Source: Streptomyces wuyuanensis (GTDB lineage: Bacteria > Actinomycetota > Actinomycetes > Streptomycetales > Streptomycetaceae). From it: a stretch of DNA of 64,000 nt. Numbering within the stretch: position 1 is the first letter of the stretch; each line of letters starts with the position of its first letter. The position numbers and the translations under genes are program-made. Where the stretch lies: assembly GCF_900103455.1 (NCBI RefSeq), contig NZ_FNHI01000010.1, forward strand, positions 186,001-250,000, in the 5' to 3' direction. Under the pieces are notes generated by a model. That model worked only from the letters and a program-made list of their open reading frames with translations. It was not told the DNA's origin and ran no database searches. Shown piece by piece: positions 42,801 through 51,697 of the stretch.

Positions 42801-43517
42801 TTATCGCCGTCGGCGGACGCGGCCGGCGCGCGCGGCCTTGGCCCTCTTCGCAGCGAACCGCACGCCGCCGGGGCTCTCCCCGACCTCCACACGGACCACC
42901 GTGGACAAGGGATCGACGACTCCCTCTCCGACGTGGAGCACGGAGGTCTCCACCACGCCCAGCTTGCTCAGGGCCGCCCGGGCCCCGTCCAGCTCCTCCT
43001 GCGCTGTGTCGCCCTTGAGCGCCAGCATCTCCCCGTAGGGCCGCAGCAGCGGTACGCCCCAGCCGGCCAGCCGGTCCAGGGGTGCCACGGCCCGCGCGGT
43101 GACCACATGCACGGGAGGAAGCTTGCCCAGCACTTCCTCGGCCCGGCCGCGCACCACCGTCACATGGTCCAGGCCCAACAGCTCCACGACTTCCTGAAGG
43201 AAGTTCGTACGGCGCAGCAACGGCTCCAGGAGCGTGATCTTGAGATCGGGCCGGACGAGAGCCAGCGGGATACCCGGAAGCCCCGCGCCCGATCCCACGT
43301 CGCACACCGTAACCCCCTCGGGGACGACCTCGGAGAGTACTGCGCAGTTCAGCAGGTGCCGCTCCCACAGCCGCGGCACCTCACGAGGGCCGATCAGGCC
43401 GCGCTTGACTCCTGCATCCGCAAGCAGCTCCGCGTACCTGACGGCCTCGGGGAAGAACTCACCGAATACCGTCCGGGCCTCTTCTGGCGCCTGGGGAAGC
43501 TCTGCTGCCTCCGTCAC
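42801..43517 (-). CDS. rsmG: 16S rRNA m7G527 methyltransferase RsmG (GidB)
   Basis: 238 residues. SAM-binding motif VCDVGSGAGLPGIPLALVRP and the family segments LEPLLRRTNFLQEVVELL and RAVAPLD are intact. It methylates G527 of 16S rRNA. Start is GTG 43517 with GGAAGGA upstream; GTG 43541 is less likely. The C-terminus is very basic. Loss of this protein is known to give low-level streptomycin resistance. Confidence 0.95.
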   Translation of the reverse strand: MTEAAELPQAPEEARTVFGEFFPEAVRYAELLADAGVKRGLIGPREVPRLWERHLLNCAVLSEVVPEGVTVCDVGSGAGLPGIPLALVRPDLKITLLEPLLRRTNFLQEVVELLGLDHVTVVRGRAEEVLGKLPPVHVVTARAVAPLDRLAGWGVPLLRPYGEMLALKGDTAQEELDGARAALSKLGVVETSVLHVGEGVVDPLSTVVRVEVGESPGGVRFAAKRAKAARAGRVRRRR

Positions 43518-43577
43518 CGGAACCGTCCTTCCGTACCGCACTGCGCTGTGGTGGCTGAATTATCAGGCTGACAAAAT

Positions 43578-43607
43578 TCGGCCCCGCCTGCGAACAGACG
43601 GGGCCGA
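43578..43607 (-). terminator. hairpin between jag and rsmG
   Basis: 8-bp GC-rich stem (CGGCCCCG / CGGGGCCG) about 17 bases beyond the jag stop in the leftward direction. Confidence 0.7.
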
Positions 43608-43623
43608 CAGAACGCTCTGCAGG

Positions 43624-44136
43624 TCAGGCAGGGAGGACGACGACGAAGCGCTGCGGCTCCTCGCCTTCGGACTCGCTGCGCAGACCGGCCGCCGCGACCG
43701 CGTCGTGAACGACCTTCCGCTCGAACGGGGTCATCGGCTTCATCTTCACGGGCTCGCCCGTGTTCTTGACCTCGGCCGCAGCCTTGGCGCCGAGCTCCGC
43801 GAGCTCGGCACGCTTGTTGGCGCGGTAGCCCGCGATGTCCAGCATCAGGCGGCTGCGGTCCCCGGTCTCCCGGTGCACGGCGAGCCGGGTCAGCTCCTGA
43901 AGCGCCTCCAGCACCTCGCCGTCGCGGCCCACGAGCTTCTGCAGGTCACGGCCGCCCGTGTCACTGATGATCGATACCGAGGCCCGGTCCGCCTCGACGT
44001 CCATGTCGATGTCACCGTCGAGATCGGCGATGTCGAGCAGGCCCTCGAGGTAGTCAGCGGCGATCTCCCCCTCCTGCTCCAGGCGGGTCAGGGTGTCGCC
44101 GCCCTCGGCGGCCTCGGAGGTGGTGCCTTCCGTCAC
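43624..44136 (-). CDS. jag: Jag / KhpB-type R3H-KH RNA-binding protein
   Basis: 170 residues. A KH-type domain (VGRDGEVLEALQELTRLAV) is followed by an R3H domain (MTPFERKVVHDAVAA). An acidic N-terminus replaces the membrane-linked Jag-N of some bacteria. Follows yidC by 14 bases, the usual rpmH-rnpA-yidD-yidC-jag order. GTG start at 44136. Confidence 0.92.
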   Translation of the reverse strand: MTEGTTSEAAEGGDTLTRLEQEGEIAADYLEGLLDIADLDGDIDMDVEADRASVSIISDTGGRDLQKLVGRDGEVLEALQELTRLAVHRETGDRSRLMLDIAGYRANKRAELAELGAKAAAEVKNTGEPVKMKPMTPFERKVVHDAVAAAGLRSESEGEEPQRFVVVLPA

Positions 44137-44150
44137 GGATGGACTCCTTC

Positions 44151-45392
44151 TTACTTCTTGGACGACGGGTGCTTGGGCCGCTGCGAGCCCTTGCGCTGTC
44201 CGGACTTGGCTTGGCGAGGGGTGCCAGGGGCGGTCTTGCCCGCCGGCTTCGGCTTGGCGTCCTGCGGCTGGTCCTGCTTCTCCAGCGAAGGCTTGGCCTC
44301 GCCGGTCTGCTGGGTACCGCCCGACTGGCGCTGGGCCTTGCTCTGGCGCTTGGGCTGCTGGCGCCGGGCAGCGGAACCGCCATCGGCATCCGCCATGACC
44401 GTGTCGCTCTTGATCACGGTGCCGTCCGCCTGAGCAGCGAAGCCCGCCTTGGCCAGACCTGCGATGAACTTGCGCTCGTTGTCGTTGCGGTCCGACCCCT
44501 TGGCAACGATGGCCTGGACGACCGAACGCCTGCGGCGCCCACGGACCTCACCGTGAGAGCTGACGCTCTTCAGCAGACGCTGCAGGTAGTTGTCCTGAGC
44601 CTTCGAGCCGGGCGTCGGGTTCTGGTTGATCACGTACATCTGCTGGCCCATGGTCCACACGTTGGTGGTCAGCCAGTAGACGAGGACACCGACCGGGAAG
44701 TTGATGCCGGTGACGGCGAAGATCAGCGGGAAGATGTACATCAGCATCTTCTGCTGCTGCATGTACGGCGTCTTGACCGTGAGGTCCACGTTCTTCTGCA
44801 TCAGCTGGCGCTGTGTGTAGAACTGCGACGCGGACATCAGGACGATCATGATCGCGGTGACCACCCGGACGTCCGTGAGCGAGGCGTTGAGCGCCGCGAC
44901 CTTCTCCTCGGAGTCCATGAACTTCGCGGCGATCGGGGCACCGAAGATATGGGCCTCACGCGCGCTGTTCACCAGTTCCTGGTTGAGGACTCCGATGGTG
45001 TCGCCCGAGGCGATCTTGCTCAGCACGTGGTACAGGGCGAAGAAGAACGGCGACTGCGCGAGGATGGGCAGGCACGAGGACAACGGGTTGGTACCCGTGT
45101 CCTTGTACAGCTTCATCATCTCTTCGGACTGACGCTGTCGGTCGTTCTTGTAGCGCTCCTGGATCGCCTTCATCTTGGGCTGGAGCGCCTGCATGTTCCG
45201 CATCGACTTGATCTGCTTGACGAAAAGCGGGATCAGGCAGATACGGATGACCACCACGAGGGACACGATGGACAGTCCCCATGCCCAGCCCGTGTCCGGG
45301 CCGAAGAGCGCCCCGTACAAACTGTGGAACTGGACGATGATCCAGGAGACGGGTGTGGTGATAAAGCTGAAGAGACTGGCAATCGTGTCCAC
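44151..45392 (-). CDS. yidC: membrane protein insertase YidC
   Basis: 413 residues. Five or so membrane segments: one at the start (about 10-30), then the core YidC region (around 40-270) with LQPKMKAIQERYKNDRQRQSEEMMKLYKD and NPLSSCLPILAQSPFFFALYHVL. A long basic, Gln/Lys-rich C-terminal tail follows. Start is GTG 45392, three bases after the yidD stop. Inserts proteins into the membrane. Confidence 0.95.
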   Translation of the reverse strand: MDTIASLFSFITTPVSWIIVQFHSLYGALFGPDTGWAWGLSIVSLVVVIRICLIPLFVKQIKSMRNMQALQPKMKAIQERYKNDRQRQSEEMMKLYKDTGTNPLSSCLPILAQSPFFFALYHVLSKIASGDTIGVLNQELVNSAREAHIFGAPIAAKFMDSEEKVAALNASLTDVRVVTAIMIVLMSASQFYTQRQLMQKNVDLTVKTPYMQQQKMLMYIFPLIFAVTGINFPVGVLVYWLTTNVWTMGQQMYVINQNPTPGSKAQDNYLQRLLKSVSSHGEVRGRRRRSVVQAIVAKGSDRNDNERKFIAGLAKAGFAAQADGTVIKSDTVMADADGGSAARRQQPKRQSKAQRQSGGTQQTGEAKPSLEKQDQPQDAKPKPAGKTAPGTPRQAKSGQRKGSQRPKHPSSKK

Positions 45393-45395
45393 TAA

Positions 45396-45722
45396 TCAGG
45401 CTCCTTGAGCATTGGGCGAGGTCTCTGCGGCCGGGCTGGTCTCAGGGGGTTGCCCGCCCTTGCCGCCACGCAGGTTGTCGCGCAGCAGCTCGTGCCAACG
45501 AGGTCGTTTACGGGGAGGGACATGGTCCACACCGCCGGGCGACCACGGATTGCACCGCAGAATGCGCCAGGCGGTCAGCGCCGTGCCTTTCACCGCGCCA
45601 TGCCGGTCAATGGCGGTATAGCCGTAGTGGGAACACGACGGGTAGTACCGGCAGACGGGACCCAGCAGCGGGCTGATCGTCCACTGGTACAGCTTGATCA
45701 GAGCCAGCAGCGGGTACTTCAT
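45396..45722 (-). CDS. yidD: membrane protein insertion efficiency factor YidD
   Basis: 108 residues starting LIKLYQWTISPLLGPVCRYYPSCSHYG-type sequence with the conserved cysteines CRYYPSCS. Overlaps rnpA by four bases. Small membrane-associated helper of YidC. The hydrophilic tail (about 75-108) is actinobacterial. Confidence 0.95.
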   Translation of the reverse strand: MKYPLLALIKLYQWTISPLLGPVCRYYPSCSHYGYTAIDRHGAVKGTALTAWRILRCNPWSPGGVDHVPPRKRPRWHELLRDNLRGGKGGQPPETSPAAETSPNAQGA

Positions 45723-46090
45723 CGCGTGCCCCCTCCCAGCAGCCGCTGGAGAGCGGCGTCCAGGTCTCGGGCCAGGTGTGCATGATCGGCGTCACCCGCT
45801 CCGGGCAGCGCCCGTACGACCACCAGGCTACCGGGGGGGAGCTCGGACAGTCGTTCGCGTATCAGGTGGCGCAGTCTCCGCTTCACCTGATTCCGTACGA
45901 CCGCGCCACCTACTGCCTTGCTCACGACGAAACCCGCACGTGCCGGGGGAGCGCTCTCCCCAGGCGCGTGCGGGTCCGTTGCACCGCTGCGTAGATGGAC
46001 GACGAGAAGCGGGCGTCCGGCCCGGCGTCCCCGGCGTACCGCGATCGCGAAGTCCTCGCGCCGCCTCAGCCGATTCTCGGTAGGCAGCAC
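45719..46090 (-). CDS. rnpA: ribonuclease P protein component
   Basis: 123 residues from GTG 46090 (VLPTENRLRRREDF), with the signature RNQVKRRLRHLIRE at about 68-81. It is the protein partner of the RNase P ribozyme, maturing tRNA 5' ends. The longer frame to 46171 runs into rpmH and is not used. Confidence 0.94.
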   Translation of the reverse strand: MLPTENRLRRREDFAIAVRRGRRAGRPLLVVHLRSGATDPHAPGESAPPARAGFVVSKAVGGAVVRNQVKRRLRHLIRERLSELPPGSLVVVRALPGAGDADHAHLARDLDAALQRLLGGGTR

Positions 46091-46109
46091 GTCACGACCT
46101 GTACTGCGA

Positions 46110-46247
46110 TCAGGCGGACAGGTTGGCGCGACCCTTGCTGCGGCGGTTCGCCAGGATGGCGCGGCCGGCACGGGTACGCATGCGCAGGCGGAAACCGTGG
46201 GTCTTCGCGCGACGACGGTTGTTCGGCTGGAAGGTGCGCTTGCTCAC
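46110..46247 (-). CDS. rpmH: 50S ribosomal protein bL34
   Basis: 45 residues, read from the sequence: GTG start at 46247, TGA stop at 46110. The family pattern KRTFQPNNRRRAKTHGFRLR and RSKGRANLSA at the end is complete. GGAG lies seven bases upstream. It is too short for many gene finders. First gene of the leftward block, divergent from dnaA. Confidence 0.95.
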   Translation of the reverse strand: MSKRTFQPNNRRRAKTHGFRLRMRTRAGRAILANRRSKGRANLSA

Positions 46248-46348
46248 TCGGGGGCTCCAGTAATGATTCGTGTGGTGGCGGGGCATCGCCTGGCTGTCAC
46301 CGTGCGCCCACGAGTAGCTCGCAATACGCCCGAGTGCACCGCTTCACA

Positions 46349-46379
46349 ATCACCGATCGTGATCTACTGATCGTGATCT
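46349..46379. promoter_or_regulatory. GATCGTGATC repeat operator candidate, dnaA-rpmH region
   Basis: GATCGTGATCT occurs twice (46355-46365 and 46369-46379), 14 bases apart, and the first overlaps an inverted repeat ATCAC-N5-GTGAT (46349-46363). Centre of the 383-base divergent gap; probably a regulator site for rpmH or dnaA. The binding protein is unknown. Confidence 0.45.
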
Positions 46380-46492
46380 TTGCCCATCGGAGGCAGGCGG
46401 CAGCAGCCATCGACAACTCGACCTGGTTACGGTACGCGCGGCTACGCCATCCGGTCAAACCAGGGTCACTGCAGCACCGACTGTACACAGGC

Positions 46493-46501
46493 TGTGGACA
46501 A
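46493..46501 (-). promoter_or_regulatory. DnaA box of the dnaA promoter region
   Basis: TGTGGACAA, an exact inverse of TTGTCCACA, 130 bases upstream of the dnaA start. DnaA autoregulation through such a box is known in Streptomyces. Confidence 0.7.
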
Positions 46502-46630
46502 CAACTTGAACCGCACGGGTCGCCCTGACTACCGTGACTGGACTCGAATTCCTTTCCTACCCGCCTGCCGGGCCTGACCGACCCGTCCCGAGAACCACAC
46601 ATTCGTGGGACCTGTGAGAGAGCGTGCCTT

Positions 46631-48430
46631 GTGGCTGACGTACCTGCCGATCTTGCCGCAGTGTGGCCACGAGTGCTGGAACAGCTTCTCGGAGAAGGCC
46701 AGCAGGGCATCGAGCCCAAGGACAAGCAGTGGATCGAGCGGTGCCAGCCGCTCGCGCTGGTGGCCGACACCGCTCTCCTCGCCGTCCCCAACGAATGGGG
46801 CAAGCGCGTGCTCGAGGGCCGGCTGGCGCCACTGATCAGCGACACCCTCAGCCGCGAGTGCGGCCGCCCGATCCGGATCGCGATCACCGTCGACGACTCA
46901 GCGGCCGAGCCGGTCGCCCCGCCGGCGCCGCCCGTGCAGCAGCCTCCCCGCTACCAGGGCCCGCAGCACGACGAGCCGCGCCACGGCGACACCTACGACG
47001 GATACGGCCATCGGCCTGGGGACGACGACGGGCTGCCGAGCGTCCGCCCGGCCTATCCCGAGTACCAGCAGCAGCGCCCGGGGCCCGGCGCCTGGCCGCG
47101 CACCCAGGAGGATCTTTCCTGGCAGCAGCCGCGACTGGGCGGCTTCCAGGAGCGCGACCCCTACGCCACGGCCCGCCATCAGCAGCCGCAGCACGACTAC
47201 CGCTCGCCCATGCCCGACCGCGGGCAGTACGACCACCAGCGCCCCGACCGGCACGAACTCCCCGAGCCCGGGACCCCTCGGCACGGCGGCCCGGGGGCCG
47301 GGCCCGTCGGAACAGCGGTTCCGGGTCCGCCCGGTGGCGGCGGCGCCCCCGGGCCCCTCGGCGCGCAGCCCGCGCCGGCCCCGGGCCCCGGTGAGCCGCA
47401 CGCCCGGCTGAACCCGAAGTACCTCTTCGACACCTTCGTCATCGGCGCGTCCAACCGGTTCGCGCACGCGGCCGCCGTCGCGGTGGCCGAGGCGCCGGCG
47501 AAGGCGTACAACCCCCTCTTCATCTACGGGGAGTCGGGACTCGGCAAGACCCATCTGCTGCATGCGATCGGGCACTACGCGCGCAGTCTCTATCCCGGCA
47601 CCCGGGTGCGGTACGTGAGCTCCGAGGAGTTCACCAACGAGTTCATCAACTCGATCCGCGACGGCAAGGGCGACACCTTCCGCAAGCGCTACCGCGACGT
47701 GGACATCCTGCTGGTCGACGACATCCAGTTCCTCGCGAGCAAGGAGTCGACGCAGGAGGAGTTCTTCCACACCTTCAACACCCTGCACAACGCAAACAAG
47801 CAGATCGTGCTCTCCTCCGACCGGCCGCCCAAGCAGCTGATGACCCTGGAGGACCGGCTGCGGAACCGCTTCGAGTGGGGCCTCACCACCGACGTGCAGC
47901 CGCCGGAGCTGGAGACGCGCATCGCGATCCTCCGCAAGAAGGCGGTGCAGGAACAGCTCAACGCCCCGCCGGAGGTGCTGGAGTTCATCGCCTCCCGGAT
48001 CTCGCGGAACATCCGCGAGCTGGAGGGCGCGCTGATCCGGGTCACGGCCTTCGCGAGCCTCAACCGGCAGCCGGTGGACCTCGGACTCACCGAGATCGTC
48101 CTGAAGGACCTCATCCCGGGCGGCGAGGACTCCGCCCCGGAGATCACCGCCGGCGCGATCATGGCGGCGACCGCCGACTACTTCGGGCTGACCGTGGAGG
48201 ACCTCTGCGGATCCTCCCGCAGCCGCGTCCTCGTGACCGCGCGTCAGATCGCCATGTACCTGTGCCGGGAGCTCACGGACCTGTCGCTGCCGAAGATCGG
48301 TGCGCAGTTCGGTGGCCGGGACCACACGACGGTGATGCACGCGGACCGCAAGATCCGAGCGCTGATGGCCGAGCGGCGCTCCATCTACAACCAGGTCACC
48401 GAGCTCACGAACCGCATCAAGAACGGCTGA
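46631..48430 (+). CDS. dnaA: chromosomal replication initiator DnaA
   Basis: 599 residues, long for DnaA. Domain I (1-88) is followed by a low-complexity, Pro/Gly/Gln/Asp-rich domain II (about 90-258), the AAA+ domain III (Walker A GESGLGKTH at 300-308; VDILLVDDIQFL Walker B) and domain IV (DNA-binding helix GGRDHTTVMHADRKI). The large domain II is a known Streptomyces feature. GTG 46631 start is the family one, with a weak ribosome site. It binds the array downstream. Confidence 0.97.
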   Translation: MADVPADLAAVWPRVLEQLLGEGQQGIEPKDKQWIERCQPLALVADTALLAVPNEWGKRVLEGRLAPLISDTLSRECGRPIRIAITVDDSAAEPVAPPAPPVQQPPRYQGPQHDEPRHGDTYDGYGHRPGDDDGLPSVRPAYPEYQQQRPGPGAWPRTQEDLSWQQPRLGGFQERDPYATARHQQPQHDYRSPMPDRGQYDHQRPDRHELPEPGTPRHGGPGAGPVGTAVPGPPGGGGAPGPLGAQPAPAPGPGEPHARLNPKYLFDTFVIGASNRFAHAAAVAVAEAPAKAYNPLFIYGESGLGKTHLLHAIGHYARSLYPGTRVRYVSSEEFTNEFINSIRDGKGDTFRKRYRDVDILLVDDIQFLASKESTQEEFFHTFNTLHNANKQIVLSSDRPPKQLMTLEDRLRNRFEWGLTTDVQPPELETRIAILRKKAVQEQLNAPPEVLEFIASRISRNIRELEGALIRVTAFASLNRQPVDLGLTEIVLKDLIPGGEDSAPEITAGAIMAATADYFGLTVEDLCGSSRSRVLVTARQIAMYLCRELTDLSLPKIGAQFGGRDHTTVMHADRKIRALMAERRSIYNQVTELTNRIKNG

Positions 48431-48610
48431 GCGCGGTCGGGGCCCGTATGCCCCGGCCGCAGCCCCTCGGCGACTGACGAGTGGGTGCCGACGGCCGTGG
48501 GCGCGACGGCGTCTGCGGAACCCCGTCCGCCGCGGACTCGGCTGTCCGTACGAGCGGCCGTCGCCGTGGACGCCGCTCCCGATGCGCGAACGATCGGCCG
48601 TGCACTGCCC

Positions 48611-48648
48611 CGAAGGGCGCTCCGAGATCCTTCCCGGGGCGCCCTTCG
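48611..48648 (+). terminator. dnaA terminator hairpin
   Basis: Perfect 10-bp stem (48611-48620 with 48639-48648), extended by three more base pairs with one mismatch, 181 bases after the stop. Confidence 0.6.
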
Positions 48649-48750
48649 CCGTGTCCGGCTCTGTCTCCCGCCGCCCGACGCCGTCCCGCAGCCGCCCCAC
48701 CGCCCCTCGGGCGCCGTCGCGCTGTTCGAATAGATGTCGCGTCGAGGCCG

Positions 48751-49270
48751 TTCTCCACAGAAGTGGGAAGGATCTTCCGTCCACAGCCTGGGGACCTGTG
48801 AGTTGTCCAGAGAGCGTCCACAGGAGCGCCGGCCTCGACTTGATCATGGCTGGTCAGGAGGGTGTGGATTTGTGTCCAACCGTGCTCCACAGACTGTGGA
48901 CACACGGGCCGTCCACAGGGCGCGATTCGCGTTGTCCCCACCCGGCCCACAGGAGAGCCTGCGTTGCCCACAGCTTCTCCACACGGCTGTCCACTGTTCG
49001 GCAACAAAACGCCCGGGCTCACTAGAGCGAGTGAAAGGCGTCACACCAAGGTGCTGGGTTGGGCTGTGGGGAACGGGGGTAAAGCTGGGGACGGCACTGG
49101 GGAGAAGTCCCCGCGACCTGTGCATCGGGTGTGCAGAACTTTCCGGCGTCCACAGCACGGCCTGGTTGTCCACTGGTTCCGCCCACAGGGTCCGTGGACA
49201 AAAATCGGCTTCTGACCTGCACGGATGGCGTTATCCACGGTTTCCACAGGCCCTACTACTACTCCCACTC
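48751..49270. other. oriC: chromosomal replication origin oriC
   Basis: The 1,053-base non-coding dnaA-dnaN gap. DnaA-box-like sites (consensus TTGTCCACA, one or two changes allowed): 48751, 48777, 48803, 48814, 48863(-), 48883, 48895(-), 48909, 48932, 48943, 48964, 48975, 48987, 49065(-), 49146, 49166, 49179, 49193(-), 49231, 49240, each 9 bases; minus marks the inverse orientation. No site in the array is a perfect TTGTCCACA; nearest are TTGTCCACT (49166) and TTGTCCACG (49193). At the right end, two adjacent boxes (49231-49248) are followed by GGCC and CTA-type triplets (49253-49264). The first 320 bases after dnaA carry no strong boxes. Confidence 0.95.
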
Positions 49271-49483
49271 AGAGATACCGGGGAATTCGCTTCGAAGAGG
49301 GGCCTGTGCACAACTCGCCGCGGGACTCCCGGCTGCCGCTTGTCTCGACTTGACCCCGAGCCGCACCGAGTGTCGGCGCGGTGCGTCAGACTGGTCTCCG
49401 GCATCGGGCCCCACCACCGGTCGGGGTGCCGTGTGCCGACGAAGGCCGGCAGGGCGAGCGAGCAACAGCAGGAGGCGGTTCCG

Positions 49484-50614
49484 GTGAAGATCCGGGTGGA
49501 ACGCGATGTACTCGCGGAGGCGGTGGCGTGGGTGGCACGGAGCCTCCCGGCACGTCCGCCGGCGCCCGTTCTCGCGGGCCTTCTTCTGAAGGCGGAGGAC
49601 GGCGCCCTCAGCTTCTCCAGCTTCGACTACGAGGTCTCCGCGAAGGTCTCGGTCGAGGCCGAGATCGAGGAGGACGGGACGGTCCTCGTGTCCGGCCGCC
49701 TGCTCGCCGACATCTGCCGCGCCCTCCCCAACCGCCCGGTGGAGATTTCCACAGACGGTGTACGGGCGACCGTGGTCTGCGGATCCTCCCGCTTCACGCT
49801 CCACACCCTCCCTGTGGAGGAGTACCCCGCGCTGCCGCAGATGCCCACCGCGACCGGCACCGTCCCCGGCGAGGTCTTCGCCTCCGCCGCCGCCCAGGTC
49901 GCCATCGCCGCCGGCCGCGACGACACGCTGCCCGTGCTCACCGGTGTGCGGATCGAGATCGAGGGCGACACCGTCACCCTGGCCTCCACCGACCGCTACC
50001 GCTTCGCGGTCCGCGAGTTCCTGTGGAAGCCCGAGTCCCCAAACGCCTCCGCGGTCGCCCTCGTCCCCGCCAAGACCCTGCTCGACACCGCCAAGGCCCT
50101 GACCAGCGGTGACACGGTCACGCTGGCGCTGTCCGGCTCGGGTGCCGGTGAGGGCCTGATCGGTTTCGAGGGCGCAGGCCGGCGCACGACCACGCGTCTG
50201 CTCGAGGGCGACCTGCCGAAGTACCGGACGCTCTTCCCTACCGAGTTCAACTCGGTGGCCGTGATCGAGACCGCACCGTTCGTCGAGGCCGTCAAGCGCG
50301 TCGCCCTCGTCGCCGAGCGGAACACTCCGGTCCGGCTCAGCTTCGAGCAGGGCGTGCTGATCCTGGAGGCGGGTTCCAGCGACGACGCACAGGCTGTGGA
50401 GCGCGTGGACGCCCAGCTGGAGGGCGACGACATCTCGATCGCCTTCAACCCGACGTTCCTGCTGGACGGGCTCAGCGCCATCGACTCCCCGGTCGCGCAG
50501 CTCTCCTTCACCACCTCCACCAAGCCGGCGCTGCTCAGCGGCAAGCCGGCCGTGGACGCGGAGGCGGACGAGGCGTACAAGTACCTGATCATGCCGGTGC
50601 GCCTCAGCGGCTGA
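49484..50614 (+). CDS. dnaN: DNA polymerase III beta sliding clamp
   Basis: 376 residues in three repeated clamp domains, beginning VKIRVERDVLAEAVAWVARSL. GTG 49484 has GGAGG upstream. Longer frames run back through the origin and are rejected. Ends in MPVRLSG, typical of the clamp C-terminus. Tethers the replicase and binds partner proteins. Confidence 0.97.
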   Translation: MKIRVERDVLAEAVAWVARSLPARPPAPVLAGLLLKAEDGALSFSSFDYEVSAKVSVEAEIEEDGTVLVSGRLLADICRALPNRPVEISTDGVRATVVCGSSRFTLHTLPVEEYPALPQMPTATGTVPGEVFASAAAQVAIAAGRDDTLPVLTGVRIEIEGDTVTLASTDRYRFAVREFLWKPESPNASAVALVPAKTLLDTAKALTSGDTVTLALSGSGAGEGLIGFEGAGRRTTTRLLEGDLPKYRTLFPTEFNSVAVIETAPFVEAVKRVALVAERNTPVRLSFEQGVLILEAGSSDDAQAVERVDAQLEGDDISIAFNPTFLLDGLSAIDSPVAQLSFTTSTKPALLSGKPAVDAEADEAYKYLIMPVRLSG

Positions 50615-50756
50615 GTCCCGTTCCGGTGGGCGGTCGTACCTCTTCGGCCCTTGTCCGGCCTGTACTTATGAGCGCCTGACCCCACAGGTGTGTGCCCGTG
50701 TCCCGGCGTAGGCTCGGACGCGGGTACGAAACACCACACCGTAAGGATTCTTTCTG

Positions 50757-51635
50757 ATGGAGCTCGGTCTCGTCGGCCTCGGCAAGATGGGCGGCAACAT
50801 GCGCGAGCGCATCCGCCGCGCAGGCCACACCGTCATCGGTTACGACCGCAACCCGGACCTCTCCGATGTCCCCAGCCTCGAGGCGCTTGTGGACAGGCTC
50901 GAGGGCCCGCGGGTGGTGTGGGTGATGGTCCCTGCCGGCGCGGCGACCCAGGCCACGATCGACGAGCTGGCCGGGCTGCTGTCGCCCGGCGACGTGGTCG
51001 TCGACGGCGGCAACTCCCGCTGGACGGATGACGAGAAGCACGCCGTCGAGCTGGGTATCAAGGGCATCGGCTTCGTCGACTGCGGTGTGTCGGGCGGCGT
51101 CTGGGGTCTGGAGAACGGCTACGCGCTGATGTACGGCGGCTCGGAGGAGAACGTCGCCAAGGTGCAGCCGGTGTTCGACGCGCTCAAGCCCGAGGGCGAG
51201 TACGGCGCGGTGCACGCGGGCAAGGTCGGCGCCGGCCACTTCGCGAAGATGGTCCACAACGGCATCGAGTACGCCATGATGCAGGCCTACGCCGAGGGCT
51301 GGGAGCTGCTGGAGAAGGTCGACTCCGTCACCGATGTGCGCGAGGTCTTCCGCTCCTGGCAGGAGGGCACGGTCATCCGTTCCTGGCTGCTCGACCTCGC
51401 CGTCAACGCGCTGGACGACGACGAGCACCTGGAGAAGATCCGAGGTTATGCACAGGACTCCGGCGAGGGCCGGTGGACTGTGGAAGCCGCGATCGACAAC
51501 GCGGTGCCGCTGCCGGCGATCACCGCGTCCCTGTTCGCGCGGTTCGCGTCCCGTCAGGACGACTCCCCGCAGATGAAGATGATCGCGGCCCTGCGGAACC
51601 AGTTCGGCGGGCACGCGGTGGAGAACAACCAGTAA
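50757..51635 (+). CDS. gnd: 6-phosphogluconate dehydrogenase (decarboxylating, short form)
   Basis: 292 residues, the short GndA/YqeC-type form. NAD-binding GLVGLGKMGGNM at 4-15, catalytic Lys region VGAGHFAKMVHNGIEYAMMQ and substrate loop GVSGGVWGLENGYALMYGG. Makes ribulose-5-phosphate in the pentose phosphate pathway. Placed between dnaN and recF, as in other Streptomyces. Confidence 0.93.
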   Translation: MELGLVGLGKMGGNMRERIRRAGHTVIGYDRNPDLSDVPSLEALVDRLEGPRVVWVMVPAGAATQATIDELAGLLSPGDVVVDGGNSRWTDDEKHAVELGIKGIGFVDCGVSGGVWGLENGYALMYGGSEENVAKVQPVFDALKPEGEYGAVHAGKVGAGHFAKMVHNGIEYAMMQAYAEGWELLEKVDSVTDVREVFRSWQEGTVIRSWLLDLAVNALDDDEHLEKIRGYAQDSGEGRWTVEAAIDNAVPLPAITASLFARFASRQDDSPQMKMIAALRNQFGGHAVENNQ

Positions 51636-51636
51636 T

Positions 51637-51649
51637 CCACAGACTGTGG
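51637..51649. promoter_or_regulatory. head-to-head DnaA half-boxes shared with oriC
   Basis: CCACAGACTGTGG, one base after the gnd stop, is identical to 48887-48899 inside oriC. It joins the ends of two inverted DnaA boxes. Possible extra DnaA contact before recF. Confidence 0.4.
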
Positions 51650-51697
51650 CAAACGGTCTGAGCACCAAGCGATAGGCCGGGGGAGGTCGGCGTCCAT

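Noticed and set aside
48481..48733. Small frames between dnaA and oriC
   Set aside because: Mutually overlapping, no motifs or good ribosome sites; a dnaA terminator lies inside.
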